Below are positions 45,554 to 53,504 of a stretch of DNA of 64,000 nt, piece by piece. Origin of the DNA: a bacterium. GTDB lineage: Bacteria; Zixibacteria; MSB-5A5; CAIYYT01. Location: contig JADJGC010000003.1 in the NCBI GenBank assembly GCA_016708315.1, forward strand, positions 186,001 to 250,000, read 5' to 3'. The translations under genes and the position numbers were made by a program. The notes under the pieces were generated by a model. The model saw only the letters and a program-made list of their open reading frames with translations. It was not told where the DNA came from and did not search any database. Every line of letters begins with the position of its first letter. Position 1 is the first letter of the stretch.

Positions 45554-46063
45554 ATGAGCAGACAAGAGTCACACACAAAGGACGAGAATTTCGTCATCAA
45601 GCAGCCACTACAACTCTACAAAGAGCGCAAGCGCCGTTTCGTGCGGTTGGAAATCGCGGCGCCGGTAACATACGGTGTATTGAACATCGATCGCCCGCTG
45701 GATGAAGCTCTGCAAAACCAACACAACGGCACGATGCTGAATCTTTCCGGCGGCGGAGTACTGATGGTGGTCGACCAGAACATTACTGAAGGCACGTACC
45801 TAACGATGAGCTTCGAACTGGCCGGAAGCGACCTGATTACTGGAATCGCCGGCAAAGTAAAGCGAATCGATGACGATGGTGAAGGCGGATATCTGGTTGG
45901 AATCGAATTCTGTTCCGAGACAGAGCTGAACTCAGTGTTCGGCAACGCCAACATCGGCAGCGTGATTTCGAGCTTTGACAATAAGGTAAAGCGGTTCTTG
46001 CTCAAGTACATCTTTGCCCGCAAGGTGCAAGAGCGCATGGAGCAGACCCCGGATGAAGAATAG
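45554..46063 (+). CDS. PilZ domain protein
   Basis: 169 residues, a near-minimal PilZ protein. The RKRRFVR motif and NLSGGG box are both present, so c-di-GMP binding is expected. It begins 17 bp after the larger PilZ gene, with a good ribosome site (AGGAGA). Two PilZ proteins side by side suggest separate outputs of the same second messenger. Confidence 0.85.
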   Translation: MSRQESHTKDENFVIKQPLQLYKERKRRFVRLEIAAPVTYGVLNIDRPLDEALQNQHNGTMLNLSGGGVLMVVDQNITEGTYLTMSFELAGSDLITGIAGKVKRIDDDGEGGYLVGIEFCSETELNSVFGNANIGSVISSFDNKVKRFLLKYIFARKVQERMEQTPDEE

Positions 46064-46661
46064 TCGATTCATAGCGCTGCTGTTCAGTTTAGCGATCCTG
46101 GCAACTTCGGCGGTTTGTTTTGCACAGGCTGAGAAGTCGGTTATCGTGGTTGTCAATACTGCTGAATCGAGTTGGCCCGACCAAAGTTTTGCCAAGCGTC
46201 TGAATACGTTAATGGCAGAGCAAAGTGGCGTGGAGCTTGCCGAGCCAGAAGACTCCGATGAATTGAAGAGAGCAAGCAACGGCTTGTTCAACAAACAGCA
46301 GGCAATAGACCATGGTGTTGCCGGCGAACATCGATATGTCTTGTGGTGCGATGTCAGGCGCGAAGAAATGCGTATCGAGAAGGGATTCACCTTACCGTTC
46401 TTTGCCAAACAGCGACGAGTGACCGCATATATGGATATCGAATATCGAATCGTCGATTGCCAGCGCGGCCGACTCATGGTGAGCGAGAAGCTAAAAGTGA
46501 AGGAACACGGGCCTTCATCAATGCAGTATCTCGATTACACCGACGCTGATCCGAGCCTGTACCTGTCCTACGCTGAACGCAAGGAGATATTCGACAAGCT
46601 TGAACAAGAAGCAGCCGACAAATTGACGGAAGTTATTGGCGAGTTGGCGCGGCAAAGATAG
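46053..46661 (+). CDS. Secreted protein of unknown function, possibly CsgG/FlgT-like
   Basis: 202 residues with a signal peptide (MKNSRFIALLFSLAILATSAVCFAQA). ATG at 46053 overlaps the upstream PilZ gene by 11 bp; a longer open frame has no signal peptide. The segment AYMDIEYRIVDCQRGRLMVSEKLK followed by a C-terminal amphipathic helix (EQEAADKLTEVIGELA) faintly resembles CsgG- or FlgT-like periplasmic folds. That resemblance is weak. Its neighbours suggest a flagellar or envelope role. Confidence 0.55.
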   Translation: MKNSRFIALLFSLAILATSAVCFAQAEKSVIVVVNTAESSWPDQSFAKRLNTLMAEQSGVELAEPEDSDELKRASNGLFNKQQAIDHGVAGEHRYVLWCDVRREEMRIEKGFTLPFFAKQRRVTAYMDIEYRIVDCQRGRLMVSEKLKVKEHGPSSMQYLDYTDADPSLYLSYAERKEIFDKLEQEAADKLTEVIGELARQR

Positions 46662-46666
46662 TTGAT

Positions 46667-48430
46667 ATGGAGGAGCAACTGTCGGACACAATTCGAAGCG
46701 CCGTACTTGAGCCTTCGCATCTGGTGTTCGACAATCTCCCCCTGGCGGCATTTGCCGGGGACGCAAAGGGGCAAATCGTTTACACCAATCCGGCTTTTCA
46801 CCGGCTAATTGACCCGGAACATTACTCCCACGACCTGTGCACGAAACTTGAAGATCTGGAATCGCTGTTTGACACCAACTTGAAGCGGCATTGGCAGGAG
46901 ATCTTCGCGGGGTGCAATGTAACGCAGATCGAGCCTTTTACTTTTACGAACCGTCGCGGACGCATCTACTATTTGTCAATGTCGTTGTCACGGTCTCGAG
47001 TCGAGGAAGTGACCGGCATTATTTATGATCTGACTGAATCCAGCGAGGCGACCGCTAAAGTAGAACGACATTTGCGAGAGCTGAAAATTATCGAGGAGAT
47101 CTCCCGCGCGCTTCATTCGACGATGCGTTCTGAAGAGATTCTGCGAATCATTCTTGCCGCTGCAACCTGTAAGGAAGGGCTCGGGTTTAATCGGGCGTTC
47201 TTGTTCCTACGCGATCAGAAAAGCAATCTCATGGCAGGAAAGATGGCGATTGGTCCCTCGACTCCGGATGAGGCGGGACGAATCTGGGCAGGTATGAATG
47301 CGGGCCACAGGTCGCTTTCCGATGTATTGCAGTGCTATCTCAGCAATGTCGACCAATACGACATCGAGGTAAATCACATTGTCAGATCGATGAAGTTTGA
47401 TCCTGCCAATGAACCACTGATTAATGAGGTCATTGAGACCGGCCATTGGATCAATATTGACAGCGAAAAGCGATTTCGAGAGGCAAGCGAATCAGGGGCA
47501 TTAAGGCGGCTACATATTTCGTGGTGTTCGATTGTGCCGGTACTGTCAAAAGGGCAAAGCATCGGTGTGATTGTCGCAGACAATTTGATCACAGGAAGAC
47601 CAATTGAGGACAGCGCGGTAAGGTTGCTTCAAGTGTTTGCCTCACACGCATCGACAGCAATCGAGCATGCCCAGCTCTTTGAGGAAGTTGAGCGTAAGGC
47701 TCATTCGCTGGAAGAAGCACAGAAGACGATTGAACGGGTGCAACAGCAGATTAACGCAATCGAACGAATTTCGCTGGCATCAGAGATTTCGCACAAAATA
47801 TCGCACGAACTACGAAACCCGCTGACAATCATTGGTGGATTTGCCGCACTGCTAAAAAGCAAGCTTGATCCTGCCGATAAACTAAGTGAGCACGCTCAAA
47901 TCATCGTTGAGGAAACAGCACGACTTGAAAATGCGATGACTGAAGTCCTCAATTTCTCCAAATCATTCGCATTGGAGAAAGAGACGGTGGATTTGAACGA
48001 GATAGGTCGAATCGCAGTTGAGGTCTTTGTCCGTCAACATGAATCGCGAGCATTGAGCCTGGCCCAAGTTTCGGATTCGCGACACTTTGTCTGTGTGAAC
48101 AAGGATCAGGCGGTCCAGTCGCTTTACGACATTCTCGAGCACATCGATTCGGCGCTACCTGCATCGGCACGCCTGAGTATTCGACCCGACGCAGTGGAAA
48201 GCAGACACCGATTGGTAATATGGATTGAGTGCGAGAAGTGTGAAGAGGAAGAGACTCGCAACGCTCTCTCGGAGGCATTTGACTCGGAATTGCAGGGGTC
48301 GTCACTGCGAATGACTTTGGCTTTTGAAACGATTCGATATAACGGCGGCGAGCCGGGAATTGAGATCGGCGACGATGGGCACGCTTGTGTCTTTATCGCC
48401 TATCCGGTACTGGAGGTACTTCATGTCTAA
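46667..48430 (+). CDS. PAS-GAF histidine kinase with degenerate ATPase domain
   Basis: 587 residues with no transmembrane segment. A PAS-like domain (about 15-125), a GAF domain (about 140-340) and a HisKA domain with intact phospho-acceptor His380 (HKISHELRNPLTI) are present. The HATPase position is occupied by a sequence of the right length but without recognisable N, G1, F or G2 boxes: where LLNLLSNAIEA would stand there is YDILEHIDSA, and no DxGxG or GLGL is found. So it may not phosphorylate itself. It overlaps the receiver gene at 48423 by 8 bp, implying a paired system. Confidence 0.85.
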   Translation: MEEQLSDTIRSAVLEPSHLVFDNLPLAAFAGDAKGQIVYTNPAFHRLIDPEHYSHDLCTKLEDLESLFDTNLKRHWQEIFAGCNVTQIEPFTFTNRRGRIYYLSMSLSRSRVEEVTGIIYDLTESSEATAKVERHLRELKIIEEISRALHSTMRSEEILRIILAAATCKEGLGFNRAFLFLRDQKSNLMAGKMAIGPSTPDEAGRIWAGMNAGHRSLSDVLQCYLSNVDQYDIEVNHIVRSMKFDPANEPLINEVIETGHWINIDSEKRFREASESGALRRLHISWCSIVPVLSKGQSIGVIVADNLITGRPIEDSAVRLLQVFASHASTAIEHAQLFEEVERKAHSLEEAQKTIERVQQQINAIERISLASEISHKISHELRNPLTIIGGFAALLKSKLDPADKLSEHAQIIVEETARLENAMTEVLNFSKSFALEKETVDLNEIGRIAVEVFVRQHESRALSLAQVSDSRHFVCVNKDQAVQSLYDILEHIDSALPASARLSIRPDAVESRHRLVIWIECEKCEEEETRNALSEAFDSELQGSSLRMTLAFETIRYNGGEPGIEIGDDGHACVFIAYPVLEVLHV

Positions 48431-48779
48431 GACAGTAATGTGCGTCGATGACGAAATCAATCTTCTCAAGTTATACGAGCAGGTATTGACGGATGAGGGA
48501 TATCAGGTCTGGGCCGCTCGCACAATCAAGGAAGCAAGGGAACTAATGGGATCTTTCCCGATCGATCTGGTGGTTTGGGACATCAAGATGGAGAAGGAAA
48601 ACGGTCTGGACCTGCTCGAAGAGATCAAACGGAGCCGCCCGGAAGTGCCGGTAATTCTCAATTCGGCTTTCAGTACCTACAAGTCAGATTTCAAGAGCTG
48701 GCTGGCGAACGAATATCTTGTTAAGAACAGCGATTTCGGCGAACTCAAGACCAAGATTGGAAAACTTCTGGATGAATAA
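48423..48779 (+). CDS. Single-domain response regulator
   Basis: 118 residues. The acidic pair (VDDE), Asp53 (VVWDIKME), the Ser of LNSAF and the Lys of LVKNSD are all present, so the receiver should be able to accept phosphate. The KPF switch motif is replaced by KNS. Its start lies inside the 3' end of the pseudokinase-like gene, so the two are translationally coupled. It has no output domain. Confidence 0.85.
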   Translation: MSKTVMCVDDEINLLKLYEQVLTDEGYQVWAARTIKEARELMGSFPIDLVVWDIKMEKENGLDLLEEIKRSRPEVPVILNSAFSTYKSDFKSWLANEYLVKNSDFGELKTKIGKLLDE

Positions 48780-49137
48780 GACCGAGTCGGCCGTCAGTTT
48801 CTCGCAACTAATAGAGCACGTCACTCTGTTGGTTGACGAGATCAAGCTGGTCAATTTGAATCTCACCATTGCCAATGCAAGACTTCGACTGACAGATAAT
48901 GCTTTTCAGGCAGTCGGCGGGAGTTTCCGGCAATTGATTGATACGACAACAGAGACTCAAGAGGCGGCAGAGATTGTGCTAAAGCGAGCCCGAGGCGAAG
49001 ATCTCAACGACGAAGAGCGGGAATTCATGAAACGCGAGTTGGATCAGAATCTCGAAAAGATACAGCGCGCTGCTGAAAACATCATCCAGACAGTTGTGGC
49101 AATCAAGAAGGGGCAACGAGTTAATCGTGAGGGATGA
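48772..49137 (+). CDS. Small helical protein of unknown function
   Basis: 121 residues starting inside the end of the receiver gene (8-bp overlap). The whole chain is predicted helical, with two long amphipathic stretches (SQLIEHVTLLVDEIKLVNLNLTIANARLRL and EREFMKRELDQNLEKIQRAAENIIQTVVAIKK in pieces). I recognise no family. Helical proteins after receivers can be phosphotransfer domains, CheZ-like phosphatases or receiver targets; no conserved His-containing HPt motif is evident, so I leave the function open. Confidence 0.6.
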   Translation: MNKTESAVSFSQLIEHVTLLVDEIKLVNLNLTIANARLRLTDNAFQAVGGSFRQLIDTTTETQEAAEIVLKRARGEDLNDEEREFMKRELDQNLEKIQRAAENIIQTVVAIKKGQRVNREG

Positions 49138-49161
49138 CAATAGGAAAGGACGTGGGATTCA

Positions 49162-49764
49162 GTGCGACTAATCACCATTTTGACTGACATCGGCGGACCG
49201 GTTGCTCTGCACAATATTCTTTCGGAACTGCCTCGAGATTTTGGTACGCCAATATTGGTGATCCAACCTGCAGGTCAGGTGCTGGCGGAATCCGCAACAG
49301 CTGCGCTTCGGCACACGACTGAATTGCGAATCTCCAAGATTCATGATGGGGAAGAGCTAAAGGCGGGATCTGTCTATTTTGTCGAGTCAGGGCAATCATA
49401 TATGCCGGATTCCGACCGGAGTCTGTTGAAGCTTGTCTCCGCGTCGAAAGACGGGCATAGCCAAGCATCCAATATGCTGAGTGCGTTGGCCCGGCTTTTG
49501 GGCTCAGAAATGACGGTGGTGTTTCTATCAGGTCGCGGAGATAGCAAAGTTATCAAGCATGTATGTTCCGCTCTGGAACAGTGTGGATGCCGGGTGTTGG
49601 TATTGGATAAGAAAGAAAGCGTTGTCGACGAGTTAGGGCGATGTGCGCTCAAGTTCGCACCTTCGGCTCATGAAATGACCGGCGCCAAGATCGTCGCGAC
49701 AATATCGGCGGGAACTTCGATTCTACCAACTCAACGAAATGCGACCAAAAGTACCTCGGAATAG
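49162..49764 (+). CDS. CheB methylesterase-like protein lacking catalytic residues
   Basis: 200 residues from GTG. The N-terminus TDIGGPVALHNILSELPRDFGTPILVIQPAG follows the layout of CheB (where GASTGGPEAL, LP..F..P, VVQHM stand), and VYFVESG plus VVFLSGRGDS match the later VYIAPGG and VVLTGMGDDG positions. But the catalytic Ser of STGG is replaced (DIGG), the His of the QHM position is a Pro (QPA), and the Asp of GMGxDG is not in place. There is no receiver domain. I infer a catalytically inactive relative, perhaps a binding or regulatory subunit. Confidence 0.6.
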   Translation: MRLITILTDIGGPVALHNILSELPRDFGTPILVIQPAGQVLAESATAALRHTTELRISKIHDGEELKAGSVYFVESGQSYMPDSDRSLLKLVSASKDGHSQASNMLSALARLLGSEMTVVFLSGRGDSKVIKHVCSALEQCGCRVLVLDKKESVVDELGRCALKFAPSAHEMTGAKIVATISAGTSILPTQRNATKSTSE

Positions 49765-49791
49765 TGGATAGGTTTCTTAACCTGCCGATAA
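49765..49791 (+). promoter_or_regulatory. Sigma-28-type promoter for the CheY-like and FapA genes
   Basis: A perfect -10 GCCGATAA (49784-49791) lies in the 61-bp gap before the receiver gene. The -35 position, at 15-bp spacing, reads TGGA rather than TAAA, so the match is perfect in one half and weak in the other. Confidence 0.55.
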
Positions 49792-49825
49792 GTTATAAAG
49801 ATGTCAGTATAGGGAGAGTACCATA

Positions 49826-50239
49826 ATGGAAGACTTCGATCCGATAAAAGTTCTGGTTGTAGATGATGAAGAAGTCATGAGAAGTCTCATGACGAAGATT
49901 TTGGAGAAGGCGGGCTACAAAGTCATTACTGCAAGCGGCGGTTTCGGCGCTCGTGAGATACTGGCAGAGCAGCCGATTGATCTTGTGCTTTCTGACGTGA
50001 AGATGCCGGACATGAACGGATTCGAATTGCTTAAAGAGATCAAGGCAAATTATCCCCACATTGCAGTCATAATGATGACAGCTTACGCGGATTCTTACAC
50101 GATTAAGGACGCGCTTATTTACGGAGCAGACGAGTATATCACCAAACCCTTCAAGCACTATGAAGTAACCGTCGTAATGGAACGTGCATACTGGCGCAGT
50201 CAAGCAGGGCGCAGCCAGGCACCAAAGCAGAGTCCTTAA
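49826..50239 (+). CDS. Single-domain response regulator (CheY-like)
   Basis: 137 residues: acidic pair Asp13/Asp14, phospho-acceptor Asp57 (LVLSDVKMPDMNG), Thr85, Lys107 (TKPF). All switch residues are standard. With FliM carrying an intact CheY-binding motif, this is a good candidate for the motor-binding CheY, although the other receivers cannot be excluded. A good ribosome site (GGGAGAG) precedes it. It is probably co-transcribed with the FapA gene 12 bp downstream. Confidence 0.9.
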   Translation: MEDFDPIKVLVVDDEEVMRSLMTKILEKAGYKVITASGGFGAREILAEQPIDLVLSDVKMPDMNGFELLKEIKANYPHIAVIMMTAYADSYTIKDALIYGADEYITKPFKHYEVTVVMERAYWRSQAGRSQAPKQSP

Positions 50240-50250
50240 TAGGAGCAACA

Positions 50251-51780
50251 GTGGCCAGCGATATCAAGCATCTCAAGACACCGAAAGGGATTTTGTTAAC
50301 TGTCACGAATGAAGGTACCGTGGCGAACCTTCAGATTGTGGCGGCTGAGCTTGAAGAGGCAACTCCTGATCTAGACAAAATCAAGCAATTGCTGAAAGAG
50401 AATGATGTCGTTTTCGGAGTTAACGAAGATTCCATTACCAATGCTCTGAGCAATACCGAGAATACTGAGCCGACGGTCATCGCACAGGGAATTCCAGTGC
50501 AGGCCGGTAATGATGCGACAATTGAGTTACTGTTTGAGGTACAGTCTTCGGCAGAGCCGAGCGTTGATGACCGCGGAAGAATTGACTACAAGAATCTCCA
50601 TTTCATACAGAATGCACGTGCAGGGCAAATCTTAGCAAGAAAGACACCGGCAACTGCAGGGACGCCGGGAAAATCGGTCTTTGGGACTCCGGTTGCGGCC
50701 AAGCCAGGACGTGATCGCCAACTGGGCAAAGGCACAAACACCGAAATCAGCAGTGATGGACTTGAGTTGTCTGCAACCATCGACGGAACGATTGCCTACA
50801 AGTTCAATACTGTGGCAATTCACCCTAATGAGAATATTCCAGCTTCGGTAGATACTAAGACCGGCAATATCGACTGCGTGGGCTCTTTGAAAATCGGCAA
50901 GGACATCTCCTCGGACTTCACTGTGATCGCAGGTCACAATATTGAAGTGAGTGGAAACGTCGCTGACGCTATAGTACAAGCTGGCGGCAGTGTTATGATC
51001 CACGGCGGTTATTTCGGAGCAGGAAAAGGCAAACTAATCGCAGGTGCGGATGTCACGGCCAAGTATGTGGAAAATCAGAAGATTCGTGCCGGCGGCAGTG
51101 TGATGATCGGCGGCGAGGCGCTCAACGCTGACATATATGCCGATGATGCGGTATATGTGCAGGGCAAACCGGGAAGTATCATCGGCGGAAGTGTTGCCGC
51201 AAAGAATCTGGTTCGCGCTGTTCAGATCGGCAATGAAGCATCGGTGCCGACGCATATTCATGTCGCATATGATATGAAGACTGTAGACCGCCTCCGCGAA
51301 GTTGGTCATGAACTTGAGCGACTTCACGCGGATGAGAAACGGATCAAAGATGCGATGGTATTCCTGTACAAGCTTGAGATGAATGGTAAGCTTCCAGCGG
51401 ACAAGAAAGAAGCGCTGGATCAGTTCAAGGTGTTTATCAAGGATATGCCGAATCTCATTGGCGAGCTGAAACAAGAGCAGGAGCAACTACGCGCGAAACT
51501 TCAGTTGATGACTGAAGCGCGAATTGTTGTTGAGGGCAAGGCTTACGCGGGTAGCGTTCTGCATTTTGGCGGCATCTACAAAGAGCTGATGGATGACGAA
51601 AAGGGTCCGATCGTGTTCGAAAAAGCGGGCGACACAATTATTAAGGTGCCTTTAGACGGCAATTATGAGCGTGTTCTTGAAGAGGAAAAGAAGAAACGCA
51701 AGCGCGAACAACCGCAGGAAAGCGAATCTCCCGAAGGTCAACAGGTCCAAGAACAGCCTGCAGTGGCAGTCAAAGTTTAG
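50251..51780 (+). CDS. FapA (DUF342) family protein
   Basis: 509 residues from GTG. The central repetitive beta-helix with GGSVMI motifs (residues about 250-320: AGGSVMIHGGYFG, AGGSVMIGGEAL) is the FapA/DUF342 signature. A coiled coil (about 345-420) and a charged C-terminal tail follow. FapA polymerises on the membrane or is linked to flagellar and polarity systems in other bacteria. Located directly behind a CheY-like gene under a proposed sigma-28 promoter. Confidence 0.88.
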   Translation: MASDIKHLKTPKGILLTVTNEGTVANLQIVAAELEEATPDLDKIKQLLKENDVVFGVNEDSITNALSNTENTEPTVIAQGIPVQAGNDATIELLFEVQSSAEPSVDDRGRIDYKNLHFIQNARAGQILARKTPATAGTPGKSVFGTPVAAKPGRDRQLGKGTNTEISSDGLELSATIDGTIAYKFNTVAIHPNENIPASVDTKTGNIDCVGSLKIGKDISSDFTVIAGHNIEVSGNVADAIVQAGGSVMIHGGYFGAGKGKLIAGADVTAKYVENQKIRAGGSVMIGGEALNADIYADDAVYVQGKPGSIIGGSVAAKNLVRAVQIGNEASVPTHIHVAYDMKTVDRLREVGHELERLHADEKRIKDAMVFLYKLEMNGKLPADKKEALDQFKVFIKDMPNLIGELKQEQEQLRAKLQLMTEARIVVEGKAYAGSVLHFGGIYKELMDDEKGPIVFEKAGDTIIKVPLDGNYERVLEEEKKKRKREQPQESESPEGQQVQEQPAVAVKV

Positions 51781-51876
51781 TCCCACTTAACAGTTCATTT
51801 AACCTCCTATCTACTGATTCCGTTGCGATTTAAGACGGCTTGAGAGTTGCGTATGCGGCCACGACCAAGAAATCCC

Positions 51877-51905
51877 TTGCAATGGGGCGATATTGGGCGT
51901 AGGTT
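51877..51905 (+). promoter_or_regulatory. Possible promoter for tRNA-Gly
   Basis: TTGCAA, 17-bp spacer and TAGGTT, ending 14 bp before the tRNA. The -35 is good, the -10 poor. Confidence 0.35.
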
Positions 51906-51919
51906 TTGCTTTATTCGCT

Positions 51920-51991
51920 GCGGGTGTAGTTCAGCGGTAGAACGTCAGCTTCCCAAGCTGAATGTCGAGGGTTCAACTCCCTTCACCCGCT
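51920..51991 (+). tRNA. tRNA-Gly (anticodon CCC)
   Basis: A complete cloverleaf: acceptor GCGGGTG/CACCCGC with T discriminator, D arm GTTC/GAAC, anticodon stem TCAGC/GCTGA with loop TTCCCAA (anticodon CCC), T arm GAGGG/CCCTT with TTCAACT loop. CCA is not encoded. It lies 28 bp upstream of der. Confidence 0.95.
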
Positions 51992-52019
51992 ATTTTCTAT
52001 GTCTTTAACGAATTGAGTT

Positions 52020-53354
52020 ATGGCGCTACCAGTAGTCGCAATTATCGGACGTCCGAATGTCGGCAAATCGACATTCTTCAATCGCATCATAAAAGATCGT
52101 CTAGCCATCACGGATGATCAGCCTGGTGTAACAAGAGACCGGCTCTATCGAACAATGGAGTGGACCGGCAGATTCTTTGTCGCCGTGGACACCGGCGGTT
52201 TCTTACCGCGTTCGCACGAACTTTTTGATCAACGAGTACGCGAACAGGCTGAGATTGCTATTCAGGAGGCCGATCTTGTGTTGTTCATGGTGGACAGCAA
52301 GGTAGGCCCAATGGAAATCGACAAAGAGATTGCGAAGATGTTGCTGAAGATGAAGCAGCCGACTTTGCTGATAGCCAACAAATCAGACAATGAGACGCTT
52401 CAATTGGAAGCGAATGCATTCTACTCATTGGGATTGGGCGAGCCGTTTCCCGTTTCTTCGACCGATGGATTTAATGTGGGCAATGTCCTTGACGAGATTG
52501 TGGCGAGATTGCCCGATGTCAGCGAGGAGAAAGAGTTTCGACCCGACGCGATTCGTGTGGCGGTAATCGGGCGGCCCAATGTCGGCAAGTCGTCGCTCGT
52601 GAATAAGATGCTCGGAGATGCTCGGCTCATCGTGACCGATATCGCGGGGACTACGCGCGATTCGGTTGATACGTTTCTTGAGTACAGCGGGCAGGATTTT
52701 GTCATGATCGACACCGCCGGACTGCGCCGACAAGCGAGAGTCAAGGATAATCTGGAGATGTATACCGCGCTGCGGTCAATACGTACGCTTCAGAGGGCAG
52801 ATGTGGCGCTGGTATTGGTTGAAGCACCGAATGGAATCACTGGCCAGGATATCAAGATAATCGAGCAGGCTGAAGAAGCACGCAAGGCGATAGTGATCGT
52901 TGTCAATAAATGGGATTTGGTCGAGAAGGATACCTATACGGTCGATCATTTTACCCGCACCTTCCACGAGAAGGCACGAACGATGAGTTATATCCCGTTG
53001 GTCTTTGTTTCGGCATTGACCGGGCAACGAGTCACGAAAGTGCTTGATAAGGTAATCGAAGTATATAATGATCGGCAGAAGCGGATTCCGACAGCGGAGT
53101 TGAACAATTTCCTTGAGGCCGCCGTGGAAGAAAGACATCCACCTGCGCATCGCGGAGTTCACATAAAGTTCTATTATGTGACACAGACTGAGATTTCGCC
53201 GCCGACATTTGTGTTTTTTGCCAATTATCCGGAGCAAATCGATATCACATATATCCGCTATTTGGAGAATCGACTGCGAGAGCGTTTTGGCTTTGTAGGC
53301 AATGCGCTGCGCATGAAATTCAATCCCCGTTCGACCCGACCCGATATGGAATGA
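52020..53354 (+). CDS. der: Ribosome biogenesis GTPase Der
   Basis: 444 residues with two tandem GTPase domains. The P-loops are at about 9-17 (GRPNVGKST) and about 182-190 (GRPNVGKSS), each followed by DTGG or DTAG switch motifs and NKSD/NKWD specificity boxes, and a KH-like C-terminal domain. Der is needed for 50S assembly. It may be co-transcribed with the upstream tRNA-Gly. Confidence 0.97.
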   Translation: MALPVVAIIGRPNVGKSTFFNRIIKDRLAITDDQPGVTRDRLYRTMEWTGRFFVAVDTGGFLPRSHELFDQRVREQAEIAIQEADLVLFMVDSKVGPMEIDKEIAKMLLKMKQPTLLIANKSDNETLQLEANAFYSLGLGEPFPVSSTDGFNVGNVLDEIVARLPDVSEEKEFRPDAIRVAVIGRPNVGKSSLVNKMLGDARLIVTDIAGTTRDSVDTFLEYSGQDFVMIDTAGLRRQARVKDNLEMYTALRSIRTLQRADVALVLVEAPNGITGQDIKIIEQAEEARKAIVIVVNKWDLVEKDTYTVDHFTRTFHEKARTMSYIPLVFVSALTGQRVTKVLDKVIEVYNDRQKRIPTAELNNFLEAAVEERHPPAHRGVHIKFYYVTQTEISPPTFVFFANYPEQIDITYIRYLENRLRERFGFVGNALRMKFNPRSTRPDME

Positions 53355-53364
53355 ATTGAAGTCG

Positions 53365-53392
53365 TTGACAAGACTTCACAAAGTTTTATGCT
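53365..53392 (+). promoter_or_regulatory. Sigma-70-type promoter for the outer-membrane protein gene
   Basis: Consensus TTGACA, 16-bp spacer and TATGCT. The following leader of about 105 nt contains an inverted repeat ATGCTCG (53387-53393) with CGAGCAT (53408-53414), partly overlapping the -10, and a GCCTG/CAGGC hairpin about 40 nt further on. Confidence 0.65.
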
Positions 53393-53504
53393 CGTGTAGT
53401 AAACTTTGCGAGCATACCGAGAGTATATTGGAGACAAGAATTCGGGTTGGCGCCTGTATGTTTGCAGGCAGGTGTTTTGTGAATCTGTTGAAAGGAATCT
53501 GACC

